A stretch of DNA of 64,000 nucleotides from Mesorhizobium shangrilense (GTDB lineage: Bacteria > Pseudomonadota > Alphaproteobacteria > Rhizobiales > Rhizobiaceae): positions 558,001 to 622,000 of the forward strand of contig NZ_JBEWSZ010000002.1 of assembly GCF_040537815.1 (NCBI RefSeq), written 5' to 3'. The notes under the pieces are model-generated. The model did no database searches. It was not told where the DNA came from and was given only the letters and a program-made list of their open reading frames with translations. The position numbers and the translations under genes are program-made. Position 1 is the stretch's first letter. Each line of letters opens with the position of its first letter. Below are positions 28,998 through 38,012 of the stretch, one piece after another.

Positions 28998-29552
28998 ATG
29001 GTAGCGAAAACAAGCTTCGAGACACGGCCGTGCCCCATCGCGCGCAGCCTCGACGATGTCGGCGAATGGTGGAGCATCCTGCTGCTTAGGGATGCGTTCC
29101 AGGGGCTGACGCGCTTCGATCAGTTTCAAAAGAGCCTGGACATTGCCCCCAACATTCTCGCGCGCCGGCTGAACAGCCTGGTCGAGCGCGGCCTGTTCGA
29201 GAAGCGTGCCTACTGCGAGCGGCCGCTTCGCCACGAATATATTCTGACCGCCAAGGCGCGTGATTTCCGCCCAGTCCTCCTTTCCCTGCTCGCCTGGGGC
29301 AACAAGCATCTGGCACCCGAAGGCCCGAGCCTGGTGGTGGTGAACAAAGCGGATGGGCGCTGGGCCGAGCCCGTGCTGGTTGATCGTCACAGCGGCAGGG
29401 AACTCGACAGCGAGGACTTCACCATGGCGACGGCACCTGCTGCCACCGATCGCATGCGGAAGCGATATGATTTCAGCAGCGAGGGCTCTGGTCTTCCGCT
29501 CGTCGACAACACGCTGGTTCATCAAAGCCATGAAGAGGCACGAAGCAGATGA
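28998..29552 (+). CDS. HxlR-family regulator of an efflux operon
   Basis: A 184-residue HxlR protein, longer than usual: winged helix CPIARSLDDVGEWWSILLLR, TRFDQFQKSLDIAPNILARR, LVERGLFEKRAYCERPLRHE, followed by about 80 extra residues. It has a cysteine before the helix and one in the wing, which redox-sensing members use. ATG 28998 is preferred over TTG 28980. Its stop overlaps the emrA-like start (ATGA), making it the first gene of the efflux operon. Confidence 0.9.
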   Translation: MVAKTSFETRPCPIARSLDDVGEWWSILLLRDAFQGLTRFDQFQKSLDIAPNILARRLNSLVERGLFEKRAYCERPLRHEYILTAKARDFRPVLLSLLAWGNKHLAPEGPSLVVVNKADGRWAEPVLVDRHSGRELDSEDFTMATAPAATDRMRKRYDFSSEGSGLPLVDNTLVHQSHEEARSR

Positions 29553-30652
29553 ACAAGGTTCTCTCTCCGGCTGAGTTGCAGCCAGCCCAGCCATCGGTCG
29601 TCCAGATTCCCATGCCTGCCAGAAAGCGCCGCAAGCCGTGGCTGATGGCGGGGGCGGCGATCGTCATCGGGGTCGCCGGATGGTACGGCTTCCAGTGGTG
29701 GCAGGCCGGCCGCTTCCTGGTATCGACCGACGATGCCTATGTCGGCGGCAACGTCACACCGTTGGCGCCACGGGTTGCCGGGCATATCGATCAGATACTC
29801 GTCGAGGACAACCAGCATGTCGCGGCCGGTCAGCTCATCATCCGCATCGACGATCGGCCCTTCAAGGCGGCGCTGGAGCATGCGCAAGCATCGGTGGAGC
29901 AGAAGCAGTCGTCTCTCGACAATCTTCGTGCCCAGACTTCACTGCAGAATTCGCTGATCGAGCAGGCGCAGGCCGATCTCGACGCCAAGAGCGCGGCTGC
30001 CATCTTCACCACGCAGGATGCGAAACGCTATGAGGTGCTCGCCAGCACCAAGGCCGGTTCGCAGCAGGACGCCCAGAGAAGTTTTGCAGCCGACGGTCAG
30101 GCCAAGGCATCGGTGGCGGCCTCCCGCGCGGGGCTTGCGGCCGCCAGGCAGCAGCTCGACGTCCTCAACACCCAGATCTCGGAAGCGACGGCGGAGGTCG
30201 CGGCAGCCAAGGCCGATCTCGATACCGCGCAGCTCGATCTCGGCTTCACGGAAATCCGCTCACCCATCGACGGCATTATCGGCAACAGGCTGGCGCAGGT
30301 CGGCACCTATGTCTCGCCGGGCAGCTACCTGCTGACCATCGTTCCGGACAGGGGGCTATGGGTTGACGCCAATTTCAAGGAAGACCAGTTGCGGCACATG
30401 GCCGACGGCCAGGCGGCGATGGTCTATTCGGACATTGCGCCCGATGAGCCGCTCAAGGGGCACGTCACCAGCCTGGGGCCCGCCACGGGGGCGATCTTCA
30501 GCGTGATCCCGGCGCAGAACGCGACCGGCAACTTCACCAAGATCGTCCAGCGCGTCCCCATCCGGATCACGATCGACCAGGACCAGGCGCAGAAAGTTGC
30601 GCTGCGGCCAGGCCTGTCGACCACCGTGACGGTCGATACCGCGTCACGCTGA
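29549..30652 (+). CDS. emrA: EmrA-type membrane fusion protein of an efflux system
   Basis: A 367-residue HlyD-family protein: short cytoplasmic tail, one membrane helix (about 30-50, AGAAIVIGVAGWYGFQWWQA), lipoyl/barrel part starting STDDAYVGGNVTPLAPRVAG, a long coiled-coil rich in Ala/Gln, and the returning barrel DLGFTEIRSPIDGIIGNRL. It spans the periplasm between the MFS pump and an outer-membrane channel. Coupled to the HxlR gene upstream by ATGA overlap and followed seven bases later by the pump gene. Confidence 0.93.
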   Translation: MNKVLSPAELQPAQPSVVQIPMPARKRRKPWLMAGAAIVIGVAGWYGFQWWQAGRFLVSTDDAYVGGNVTPLAPRVAGHIDQILVEDNQHVAAGQLIIRIDDRPFKAALEHAQASVEQKQSSLDNLRAQTSLQNSLIEQAQADLDAKSAAAIFTTQDAKRYEVLASTKAGSQQDAQRSFAADGQAKASVAASRAGLAAARQQLDVLNTQISEATAEVAAAKADLDTAQLDLGFTEIRSPIDGIIGNRLAQVGTYVSPGSYLLTIVPDRGLWVDANFKEDQLRHMADGQAAMVYSDIAPDEPLKGHVTSLGPATGAIFSVIPAQNATGNFTKIVQRVPIRITIDQDQAQKVALRPGLSTTVTVDTASR

Positions 30653-30659
30653 GGACACC

Positions 30660-32222
30660 ATGTCAGAGCGCGTCGCCCCGCAATCCTTCCTCGTCAGCAT
30701 CCTGCCGTTCATGGTGATGTGCGTGGGGATGTTCATCGCGCTTCTCGACATCCAGATCGTCGCGTCTTCGCTGCAGGACATCGGCGGCGGCCTGTCGGCG
30801 GCACAGGACCAGATCGGCTGGGTGCAGACATCCTACCTGGTGGCTGAGATCATCGTCATCCCGCTGTCGGGCTGGCTCACCCGGGTGTTCTCGACACGCT
30901 GGCTTTTCACCATCTCGGCGGCCGGCTTCACCCTGGCGAGCATGCTGTGCGGATTGGCCTGGAACATCGAAAGCATGATCGTGTTCCGTGCCCTGCAGGG
31001 GCTGCTCGGGGCATCGATGATTCCCACCGTCTTCACCTCGTCGTTCCATTATTTCCAAGGTCCCAGGCGCGTCTATGCGGCCGCGGTGGTTGGCAGCATC
31101 GCCTCGATCGCGCCGACGCTCGGGCCGGTCATCGGCGGCTGGATCACCGATACGCTGAACTGGCATTGGCTGTTCTATGTCAACGTCATTCCCGGCACCA
31201 TCATCACGGTCCTCGTCGCCACGCTCGTCAAGATCGACGAACCCGATCCGTCCCTTCTGAAGGGCGCCGACTATATCGGCATCGCCCTGATGGCGGTCAG
31301 CCTCGGCACGCTGGAATATGTGCTTGAGGAGGGGTCGCGCTGGAACTGGTTCGATGATGCGACGATCCGCAATGGCGCCGTCGTCGCTGGTATTACCGGG
31401 GTTCTGTTCGTCATCCGCAGCCTGACCTATTCGCAGCCGGTGGTGGATTTCCGCGCCTTCGGCAACCGCAATTTCGCGATTGGCTGCTTTCTCTCGTTCA
31501 TAACCGGCGTCGGCATCTTCGCCACGATCTTCCTGACGCCGCTGTTCCTCGGCTACGTGCGCGGCTACGACGCCCTGCAGACCGGGCTGGCGGTCTTCTC
31601 GACCGGCGTCGCTTCGATGGTCGGCGTTCCCGTCTACATCTTCCTCGCCAAGCGCTTCGACACACGCTGGCTGATGATGTTCGGGCTGGCATCCTTCGGC
31701 GCGTCGATGTGGAGTTTCAGCGCCATCACCAGCGAATGGGGCGCTGCGCAGCTGCTTCTGCCCCAGATATTTCGTGGCTTCCCGCAGGTCTTTGCCGTGG
31801 CGCCAAGCGTCAATCTCGGCCTCGGCAGCCTGCCGCCCGAGCGGCTGAAATATGCCAGTGGCCTGTTCAACACGATGCGCAATCTTGGCGGTGCGGTCGG
31901 CATCGCCGTTTGCGGCGCTATCCTGAACGACCGCACCAATTTCCATTTCCTGACGATCGCCTCGCATCTGACGCCACAGAACGAGGCAGCGATGCGACTG
32001 GTCGACACCGTCGCGCTGCGCTACGGACAGCTGCCCGGCGCTGTCGCCGACGGCCATACGGCGTCGCTGAAGCAGCTGTGGGCGCTTGCCTATCGCGAGG
32101 CGTCCACCATGGCTTACGCCGATGCGTTTCTGGTGATCATGGTCGCGTTCGTCATCGCGACGGCGCTCGTCCCGTTCCTGCGCAACGTCACGCCAAAGCC
32201 CCTGCCTGCGGACGCACACTGA
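30660..32222 (+). CDS. emrB: EmrB-type MFS drug efflux pump (DHA2, 14 TM)
   Basis: A 520-residue drug:H+ antiporter of the DHA2 group with 14 predicted helices. Recognisable are the first helix FIALLDIQIVASSLQDIGGG, the motif after helix 2 (QTSYLVAEIIVIPLSGWLTR), and motif C-like GSIASIAPTLGPVIGGWITD. It should export drugs or toxic organics together with EmrA. Last gene of the HxlR-emrA-emrB operon. Confidence 0.93.
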   Translation: MSERVAPQSFLVSILPFMVMCVGMFIALLDIQIVASSLQDIGGGLSAAQDQIGWVQTSYLVAEIIVIPLSGWLTRVFSTRWLFTISAAGFTLASMLCGLAWNIESMIVFRALQGLLGASMIPTVFTSSFHYFQGPRRVYAAAVVGSIASIAPTLGPVIGGWITDTLNWHWLFYVNVIPGTIITVLVATLVKIDEPDPSLLKGADYIGIALMAVSLGTLEYVLEEGSRWNWFDDATIRNGAVVAGITGVLFVIRSLTYSQPVVDFRAFGNRNFAIGCFLSFITGVGIFATIFLTPLFLGYVRGYDALQTGLAVFSTGVASMVGVPVYIFLAKRFDTRWLMMFGLASFGASMWSFSAITSEWGAAQLLLPQIFRGFPQVFAVAPSVNLGLGSLPPERLKYASGLFNTMRNLGGAVGIAVCGAILNDRTNFHFLTIASHLTPQNEAAMRLVDTVALRYGQLPGAVADGHTASLKQLWALAYREASTMAYADAFLVIMVAFVIATALVPFLRNVTPKPLPADAH

Positions 32223-32376
32223 GGCGGAGCCAAGTAACGACAGGCTGCGGCAGCCGCGAAGCTGCTGGTCGCCAGACCCATTCGCCGCCGGTCAGCACAG
32301 TCGCGAATCCGGTGGACCGGCATATGCGCAGGGCTGCCATCTGGCCCTGCCGCTAGGTCCGATATATCCGGCTGCG

Positions 32377-33312
32377 ATGCGCAGCATGAGTAAGCCCGTG
32401 AAGTCACCCAGCCTGGCAGGCGTCGTTTCCCCCATGATCCCGGTGCTCGTATGCGCGCTCGCGATCTTCCTTCTATCCGCCATGGATGCGGCGATGAAGG
32501 TTCTGGTCATCGCCGTCGGCGTCTACAATACGGTTCTATGGCGCAGCATGCTCGCGACCGTGGTCGCGGGCATTGGCTGGTCGACAGGGCCGCGCTCGCT
32601 TCCTGCTCCTTCAGTGCTGCGGCTGCATGTGTTGCGTGCCGTGGTTGTCGGCATCGTCTTGCTGTCCTTCTTCTGGGGGCTTGCCAGGCTGCCGCTCGCG
32701 GAGGCGATCGGGCTCAGTTTCGTCGCGCCCCTGTTTGCCCTCTTGCTCGCCGCGCTGCTGCTGGGCGAACGCATACAGCGCCAGGCGATCTGGGCCTCAC
32801 TGGCCGGCATTGCCGGCGTCGCGATCATAGTGGCCGGACAGTTTGGGCAGGCAAGCTATGCCGGGGATGCCCTGCTTGGCACGGTGGCGGTGCTCGCATC
32901 GACGGTGTTCTACGCCTACAATCTGATCCTTGCGCGGCAACAGGCGCTGGTGGCCAAGCCAATCGAGATCATGCTGTTCCAAAACCTTAGCGTCGCGGTC
33001 ATCCTTGGGCTTGCAGCACCCTGGCTCGCCATCGCGCTGCCGCCCAATCTCTGGCTTCCGCTTGCCGGGGTGACGGCGCTGTCGCTCGCCGGCCAATTCC
33101 TGATGAGCTGGGCCTACGCCCGCGCCGAGGCGCAGTATCTGATCCCGACGGAATACTCGGCCTTCATCTGGGCGGTCGCGATTGGCTGGCTCTTCTTCGA
33201 CGAGGCGGCGACCTGGACCACGCTGGCCGGGGCGGGCCTCATCGTGGGCAGTTGCCTGATCGCGGCGCGCTCGAATCCGAAACTGGCCGAACCGATCGAA
33301 GCTGCTGTCTGA
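32377..33312 (+). CDS. EamA/DMT-family transporter
   Basis: A 311-residue membrane protein with ten hydrophobic helices in two EamA repeats (ALAIFLLSAMDAAMKVLVIA ... PLAEAIGLSFVAPLFALLLA; second half ending in LAGAGLIVGSCLIAARS). Substrate unknown. ATG 32377 or ATG 32386 could start it. Separated from emrB by 154 bases, so it may be independent. Confidence 0.85.
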   Translation: MRSMSKPVKSPSLAGVVSPMIPVLVCALAIFLLSAMDAAMKVLVIAVGVYNTVLWRSMLATVVAGIGWSTGPRSLPAPSVLRLHVLRAVVVGIVLLSFFWGLARLPLAEAIGLSFVAPLFALLLAALLLGERIQRQAIWASLAGIAGVAIIVAGQFGQASYAGDALLGTVAVLASTVFYAYNLILARQQALVAKPIEIMLFQNLSVAVILGLAAPWLAIALPPNLWLPLAGVTALSLAGQFLMSWAYARAEAQYLIPTEYSAFIWAVAIGWLFFDEAATWTTLAGAGLIVGSCLIAARSNPKLAEPIEAAV

Positions 33313-33461
33313 GGGTGAAAAATCCCTGGGATGGACGGCCACGTCGGCGAAAGCCGGGCGCCGGCTGATCGCAGGCGCCCAGTTCTTCGGCAGGTCGCTT
33401 TGGATGTCAGCGGCACTCGACACCATGGAGGTCGAGTGGCGTCATTCCTCCAGAGCCTGGT

Positions 33462-33737
33462 TCAGGATTTGCCGGCCAGTGCGTTCACGTCCGCGCAGAA
33501 CTCGGCGTGCGGCTTGCTCATCGCGGCGTCCTGGCACAGCCTGTGCACGTCGTCCTGCTTGTCCTTCGGCATCGCCATGAAAACCTTCGTGAATTCAGGC
33601 ATAGGCTTCAGCTGCTTCATCGCCGAATCCGCGTAGAACGGCGCCATGTTGGAAGGCTCGTCGAGCGCGCCCGCGACTGCCGTGCCGCCGATCGCGAAAA
33701 CGGCAATCGCCGCAAGGCAAGTGGCTTTGAAATTCAT
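33462..33737 (-). CDS. small exported hypothetical protein
   Basis: A 91-residue protein with signal peptide MNFKATCLAAIAVFAIGGTA, mature part largely helical (MPEFTKVFMAMPKDKQDDVH) with two cysteines (LCQDAAM, EFCADV) that could form one disulfide. AAGGAGAGG precedes the ATG. Family unknown. Confidence 0.7.
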   Translation of the reverse strand: MNFKATCLAAIAVFAIGGTAVAGALDEPSNMAPFYADSAMKQLKPMPEFTKVFMAMPKDKQDDVHRLCQDAAMSKPHAEFCADVNALAGKS

Positions 33738-33829
33738 GGTCTGGTCCTCTCCTTGGGTTGAGCGGTCGACGACCGCGTTGGTAAATCGGTTGACAGGTGG
33801 GTTCGCCGGATCGGCCTCCTCGAGGCCGA

Positions 33830-34600
33830 TCAGTTTGCAGCCTTTGCCGTCTGGGCGGCTTCCTCGATGAGTTCAGCGACCGCGCCGGGCTTCGACACAT
33901 AGATTGCGTGGCTGCCCGGGACTTCCACGACGGTGGAACCGGCGCGCTTCGACATGGCGCGCTGGGCATCGGGCGGGATCATCTTGTCTTCCGTCGCGAC
34001 GAGGTACCAGCTCTGCTTGACCTTCCAGGCCGGCTTGCTGATCGCGCCGTTCAGCGCGTCGAGCCCCCACGGCACCTGCGACTCCGCCATGAAGGCGGCC
34101 TTGCCGGGCTCGACATCGGCCGCGAACGAAGCCGCGAACCTGGTCTTGTCGAGCATGAGAAAACCATCCTGCGGCGGCAGGATCGGCGGCACCGGCGCGC
34201 CAGGCGCCGGATTGGCGATCAGCGTGGCCACGGACTCGCCGGCATCGGGGGCGAAGGCGGCGATATAGACCAGGCCGACAACCTTCGGGTCGTTACCGGC
34301 TTCGGTCACGACGGCGCCGCCATAGGAATGGCCGACCAGGATGACGGACTTGTCCTGCGCGTTGATGACCGCACGTGTCGCGGCAACGTCACCGGCAAGC
34401 GACTGGGTGGGGTTCTGGACAATGGCCACGTCATAGCCATCGGCCTTCAGCTTCTCGTAGACACCCTCCCAGCCGGACCCGTCGACGAAGCCGCCATGGA
34501 CGAGCACGATTGCCCTTTGCGAACCGCCGGCCGCGAATGCGGGCACCGCAGTGACCATGCTCGCCAGCGATAGAGCGAGCAGCGAAAGTACTGTGTTCAT
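33830..34600 (-). CDS. exported alpha/beta hydrolase
   Basis: A 256-residue alpha/beta hydrolase with a signal peptide (MNTVLSLLALSLASMVTAVP). Motifs: oxyanion AIVLVHGGFVDGSGW, nucleophile elbow VILVGHSYGGAVVTEAG, acid near VATEDKMIPP and His in VPGSHAIYVSKP. Related to the salicylate/HNL-esterase-like group of unknown bacterial substrates. GGAGGAAAAG precedes ATG 34600. Divergent from the winged-helix/TPR regulator, which may control it. Confidence 0.88.
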   Translation of the reverse strand: MNTVLSLLALSLASMVTAVPAFAAGGSQRAIVLVHGGFVDGSGWEGVYEKLKADGYDVAIVQNPTQSLAGDVAATRAVINAQDKSVILVGHSYGGAVVTEAGNDPKVVGLVYIAAFAPDAGESVATLIANPAPGAPVPPILPPQDGFLMLDKTRFAASFAADVEPGKAAFMAESQVPWGLDALNGAISKPAWKVKQSWYLVATEDKMIPPDAQRAMSKRAGSTVVEVPGSHAIYVSKPGAVAELIEEAAQTAKAAN

Positions 34601-34737
34601 TTGCTTTTCCTCCTTCAGCGCGCTAACGGAAAGTGTTCCGCCACGCCGCAGGAAGGTGCTTGAAACGGCCTCTCGCGTATTGAAGGGACGCCGAATAATC
34701 TGCGAACAATTTCCTAAGCCGCAACCAGGCTGCCGCA

Positions 34738-36306
34738 ATGCCGACGCAACCTCTCGTTTTTGGCCCGTTTGCACTGGACCCCGACAGGGGAACGCTTCTG
34801 CGCGACGGTGAGCCAGTGGCGCTGGGGCGCCGAGGTATCCTCTTGCTCGATGCGCTGCTCAAGCGCCCCGGTGAGATTTTCACCAAGACCGAGCTGATGG
34901 ACGCCGGCTGGCAAGGCAGCGCCGTCGAGGAGAGCAATCTTTCGGTCCAGATAGCGTTGTTGCGCAAGGCGCTCGGGCCAATGCCGGACGGGGGAGACTG
35001 GATCGCCACCGTCCCGCGCATCGGCTACCGGTTCCTTGGAGCAGGCCTGGGGCAGGAGGGCAGGACGGCTCCGCATCAGCCGAAGCCCTCGCTGGCGGTT
35101 CTTCCGCTCACCAGCCTCAGCAGCGATCCCGAACAGGAATACTTCGCCGACGGGCTGGCGGAAGACATCATAACGATGCTGTCGAAGCTTTCGGGGCTGG
35201 TCGTCATCGCCCGCAGTTCGAGCTTTGCCTACAGGGGATTGTCGGTCGACATACGCACCGTCGCCAGGGAGCTGGGCGTTCGTTTCGTCCTGGCGGGAAG
35301 CGTCCGCAAAAGCGGCAACCGCCTGCGCATCGCCGCGCAGTTGAGCGATGGCGAGACAGGGGCGCATCTGTGGGCCGAGAGCTATGACCGGGAACTGGCC
35401 GATATGTTCACGCTCCAGGAGGAGGTGGCCAGCAGGATCGTCGGCGCGCTCAAGATCGCGCTAGGCCCGAAAGAGACGGCGCAATGGCCGGGGATCGCAT
35501 CGACCGGAACGACTGATATCGATGCCTATGATTGCTTCTTGCGTGGCCGCGCGATGCAACGGGGCGCGACGCAGAATGCCGATGTCTTCAGGCGCACAAG
35601 CGAACTGTTTCGCCAGGCGATCGATCATGATCCCACCTACGCAGCGCCCTATGCCGCGCTCGCAATGGCCATGGGGCATGCCTATTACAACCGCTGGACG
35701 GACGATCCTGAGCAGGCGCTCGCCGAGGCCCGCAGGCTCGTCGAGGAAGCGGTCCGCCTCGATCCAAACGATGCCTTTCCGCATGGCGTCGCCGCCCTGG
35801 TTTCGTCGTACCGCGCGGATTTCGAGCGCTGGGCATCCGAAGTCGAGATTGCGCTGACGCTCAATCCGAATTTCGCGCCCGCGCTGGCGCTGCGCGCGAT
35901 GCTCAACACATACTCGGGAGAGACGTCAGCAGCGATCGAGGACCTGGAGCGCGCCATTCGCCTCGACCCCCTGTTCTCGCAAAACTATCTTCACCATCTG
36001 GGCGTGGCGCATCTGGTCGCCGGCAAATACGAAACCGCGGCCGCGCTGTTGCGGGAGCGGATACTGCTCGTGCCGAACACCGACATGAGCCGGGCCTATC
36101 TCGCGGCGGTGCTCGGCCTGTTGGGTGACGACGAGGGGGCGCGGCAAGTATGGGGCGAACTGATGGCGATAAAGCCTGGCTATTCGTTTGAAGAAGGCAT
36201 TGGCCGGACGCCGTTCAGGAATCCACAGGATCTGAACCGGATCAGGAGCGGCCTTCTGAGGGCGGGGCTGCCCATCGACTGCCCGGCAAATCACCCGCGC
36301 GGCTGA
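34738..36306 (+). CDS. winged-helix DNA-binding protein with TolB-like and TPR domains
   Basis: A 522-residue soluble regulator. Residues 1-100 form an OmpR/PhoB-type winged helix (FGPFALDPDRGTLLRDGEPV ... TKTELMDAGW ... IATVPRIGYRF). About 115-240 is a TolB-N/adenylyl-cyclase-associated domain (SLAVLPLTSLSSDPEQEYFA), and 250-500 is TPR-like helices. No catalytic cyclase domain and no membrane helix are present. Target probably the divergent exported hydrolase. Its last 65 bases overlap the convergent sigma-factor gene. Confidence 0.85.
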   Translation: MPTQPLVFGPFALDPDRGTLLRDGEPVALGRRGILLLDALLKRPGEIFTKTELMDAGWQGSAVEESNLSVQIALLRKALGPMPDGGDWIATVPRIGYRFLGAGLGQEGRTAPHQPKPSLAVLPLTSLSSDPEQEYFADGLAEDIITMLSKLSGLVVIARSSSFAYRGLSVDIRTVARELGVRFVLAGSVRKSGNRLRIAAQLSDGETGAHLWAESYDRELADMFTLQEEVASRIVGALKIALGPKETAQWPGIASTGTTDIDAYDCFLRGRAMQRGATQNADVFRRTSELFRQAIDHDPTYAAPYAALAMAMGHAYYNRWTDDPEQALAEARRLVEEAVRLDPNDAFPHGVAALVSSYRADFERWASEVEIALTLNPNFAPALALRAMLNTYSGETSAAIEDLERAIRLDPLFSQNYLHHLGVAHLVAGKYETAAALLRERILLVPNTDMSRAYLAAVLGLLGDDEGARQVWGELMAIKPGYSFEEGIGRTPFRNPQDLNRIRSGLLRAGLPIDCPANHPRG

Positions 36307-37528
36307 GCAGCAGCGCGCGCTCCCTGTCGTTGCCGGTCAAACTGGCGGCGTGGCGGAACTCGGCACGGGCCTCCGCTGGACGTCCCAGCCTTTCCAGAAG
36401 ATCGCCGCGCACCGTGGGCAGGAGATGCGACCCCTTCAGGCGCGGCTCGTCCCGCAGGGCATCGGCGATGGCGAGTCCCTGTGCCGGTCCGAACGCCATG
36501 CCCACCGCCACCGCCCGGTTGATTTCGACGATCGGCGAGGGGGCCACCAGCGCGAGCGCCTGGTAATAGGCTGATATGGCGATCCAGTCGGTGTCGGCGG
36601 CGGTCACCGCGCGGGCATGGCAGGCGGCGATCATCGCCTGCAGCAGATAGGGACCGGGTGTCGATGTCAGGGTCATCGCACGGCCTATGCCGTCGAGACC
36701 GTGCCGAATGAGCGACCAGTTCCACCGGCTGCGGTCCTGGTCGAGCAAAAGGATCGGATCGCCAGCCTTGCCGGTGCGGGCGGCGAAGCGCGAGGCGTGC
36801 AGTTCCATTAATGCCACCAACCCCAGGGTCTCGGGCTCGTCCGGCATCAGTGCCACCAGCGAGCGGCCCAGGCGTAGCGCTTCGCCGCAGAGATCGGCGC
36901 GCAGCCAGTCAGGCCCCACCGTGGCCACATAGCCCTCGTTGAAGATCAGATAGACCACCTCCAGGACGGCGGCGAGCCGTTCGCGCCGCTCGTCTCCGCG
37001 CGGCGTCTCGAACGGTATCCCGGCATCGCGAAGCGCCCGCTTGGCGCGCACGATGCGCTGAGCGACGGTGGTTTCAGACACCAGGAAAGCGCGGGCGATC
37101 TCTGGCGTCGACAGCCCGCCCAGCAGCCGCAAGGCAAGTGCGGCGCGTTGCTCGGCCGCCAGCACCGGATGGCAGGCGGTGAAGATCAGCCGCAGCAGGT
37201 CATCATCCACATCCTCGTCGAGCGCTGCCTCGATGTCGGGTATCTCGCGCTCCAGTTCGGCGAGGTCGACGGCGATTTCGCGATGTTTGCCGTCGATCAT
37301 GGTGGTGCGGCGCAGGCGGTCGAGCGCCCGGTTCCTGGCGACCTCAGTCAGCCACGCCGCGGGGTTGCTGGGTATGCCGTCCCGGGGCCAGCGCTCCAGC
37401 GCCATCAGGAAGGCATCGCCGGCGATCTCCTCGGCCAGGCCGACATCCCTGAGATAGCGAGCCAGCCTGGCGGTGAGCTTCGGCTGCTCGATCCGCCAGA
37501 CCGCTTCGATGGTGGCAGTGGCCGTCAA
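36242..37528 (-). CDS. ECF RNA polymerase sigma factor (ECF42-like, with C-terminal TPR part)
   Basis: A 428-residue sigma factor: region 2 (GDAFLMALERWPRDGIPSNP), region 4 (LLGGLSTPEIARAFLVSETT), then an about 230-residue helical tail (VVYLIFNEGYVATVGPDWLR; EINRAVAVGMAFG) typical of the SigJ-like/ECF42 group. Such factors are usually next to a DGPF (YCII) protein, as here, and lack a classical anti-sigma factor. TTG 37528 overlaps the stop of the YCII gene (TTGA), so translation is coupled. The 3' end overlaps the convergent regulator by 65 bp. Confidence 0.92.
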   Translation of the reverse strand: MTATATIEAVWRIEQPKLTARLARYLRDVGLAEEIAGDAFLMALERWPRDGIPSNPAAWLTEVARNRALDRLRRTTMIDGKHREIAVDLAELEREIPDIEAALDEDVDDDLLRLIFTACHPVLAAEQRAALALRLLGGLSTPEIARAFLVSETTVAQRIVRAKRALRDAGIPFETPRGDERRERLAAVLEVVYLIFNEGYVATVGPDWLRADLCGEALRLGRSLVALMPDEPETLGLVALMELHASRFAARTGKAGDPILLLDQDRSRWNWSLIRHGLDGIGRAMTLTSTPGPYLLQAMIAACHARAVTAADTDWIAISAYYQALALVAPSPIVEINRAVAVGMAFGPAQGLAIADALRDEPRLKGSHLLPTVRGDLLERLGRPAEARAEFRHAASLTGNDRERALLLSRAGDLPGSRWAAPPSEGRS

Positions 37529-37929
37529 CCCTTCATCTCGCCAAAGCCCTCCGCGACCTTCTGGACGTCCTCGGGGAACTCGCTGATCTCAAAGACGCGG
37601 CGAACCTCGATCACGTCATTCTCGCCGGCGGGGCAACGGCGGGCCCATTCGATGGCCTCCTCGCGCGAGCGCACGTCGATCACCCAATAACCGCCCAGCA
37701 CTTCCTTGACCTCCGCGAAGGGGCCGTCAGTGACGGCAGGCTTGCCGCCCTTGAAGCTGACCCGCGCGCCCGATGACGGCGGATGCAGCCCGTCGAGCGC
37801 CAGCAGCACGCCGGCCTTCTTCAGTTCCTCATTGTATTTCATCATGCCCTCTACCGCCTTGGCATCGGGCATGACATCGGGCGCCGCCGTTGCGTAGCCG
37901 CCGGGGATCATCAGCATCATGAACCGCAT
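37525..37929 (-). CDS. YCII/DGPF-domain protein, partner of the ECF sigma factor
   Basis: A 134-residue protein beginning MRFMMLMIPGGYATAAPDVM with the DGPF motif (KPAVTDGPFAEVKEVLGGYW). Proteins of this family occur with ECF42 sigma factors and are thought to be part of the signalling unit. AAGGAGAAG precedes ATG 37929. Its stop overlaps the sigma gene start. Confidence 0.92.
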   Translation of the reverse strand: MRFMMLMIPGGYATAAPDVMPDAKAVEGMMKYNEELKKAGVLLALDGLHPPSSGARVSFKGGKPAVTDGPFAEVKEVLGGYWVIDVRSREEAIEWARRCPAGENDVIEVRRVFEISEFPEDVQKVAEGFGEMKG

Positions 37930-38012
37930 GGTCTTCTCCTTGGTTGGGTTGGTTCGATCATACGACGAACGAGGAGCCGGAGAATCGACCGGAGGGCGAA
38001 AAAAGATTCGGC

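Noticed and set aside
30663..32219. 518-codon minus-strand frame over emrB
   Set aside because: Antisense to a well-supported MFS pump; charged, low-complexity composition.
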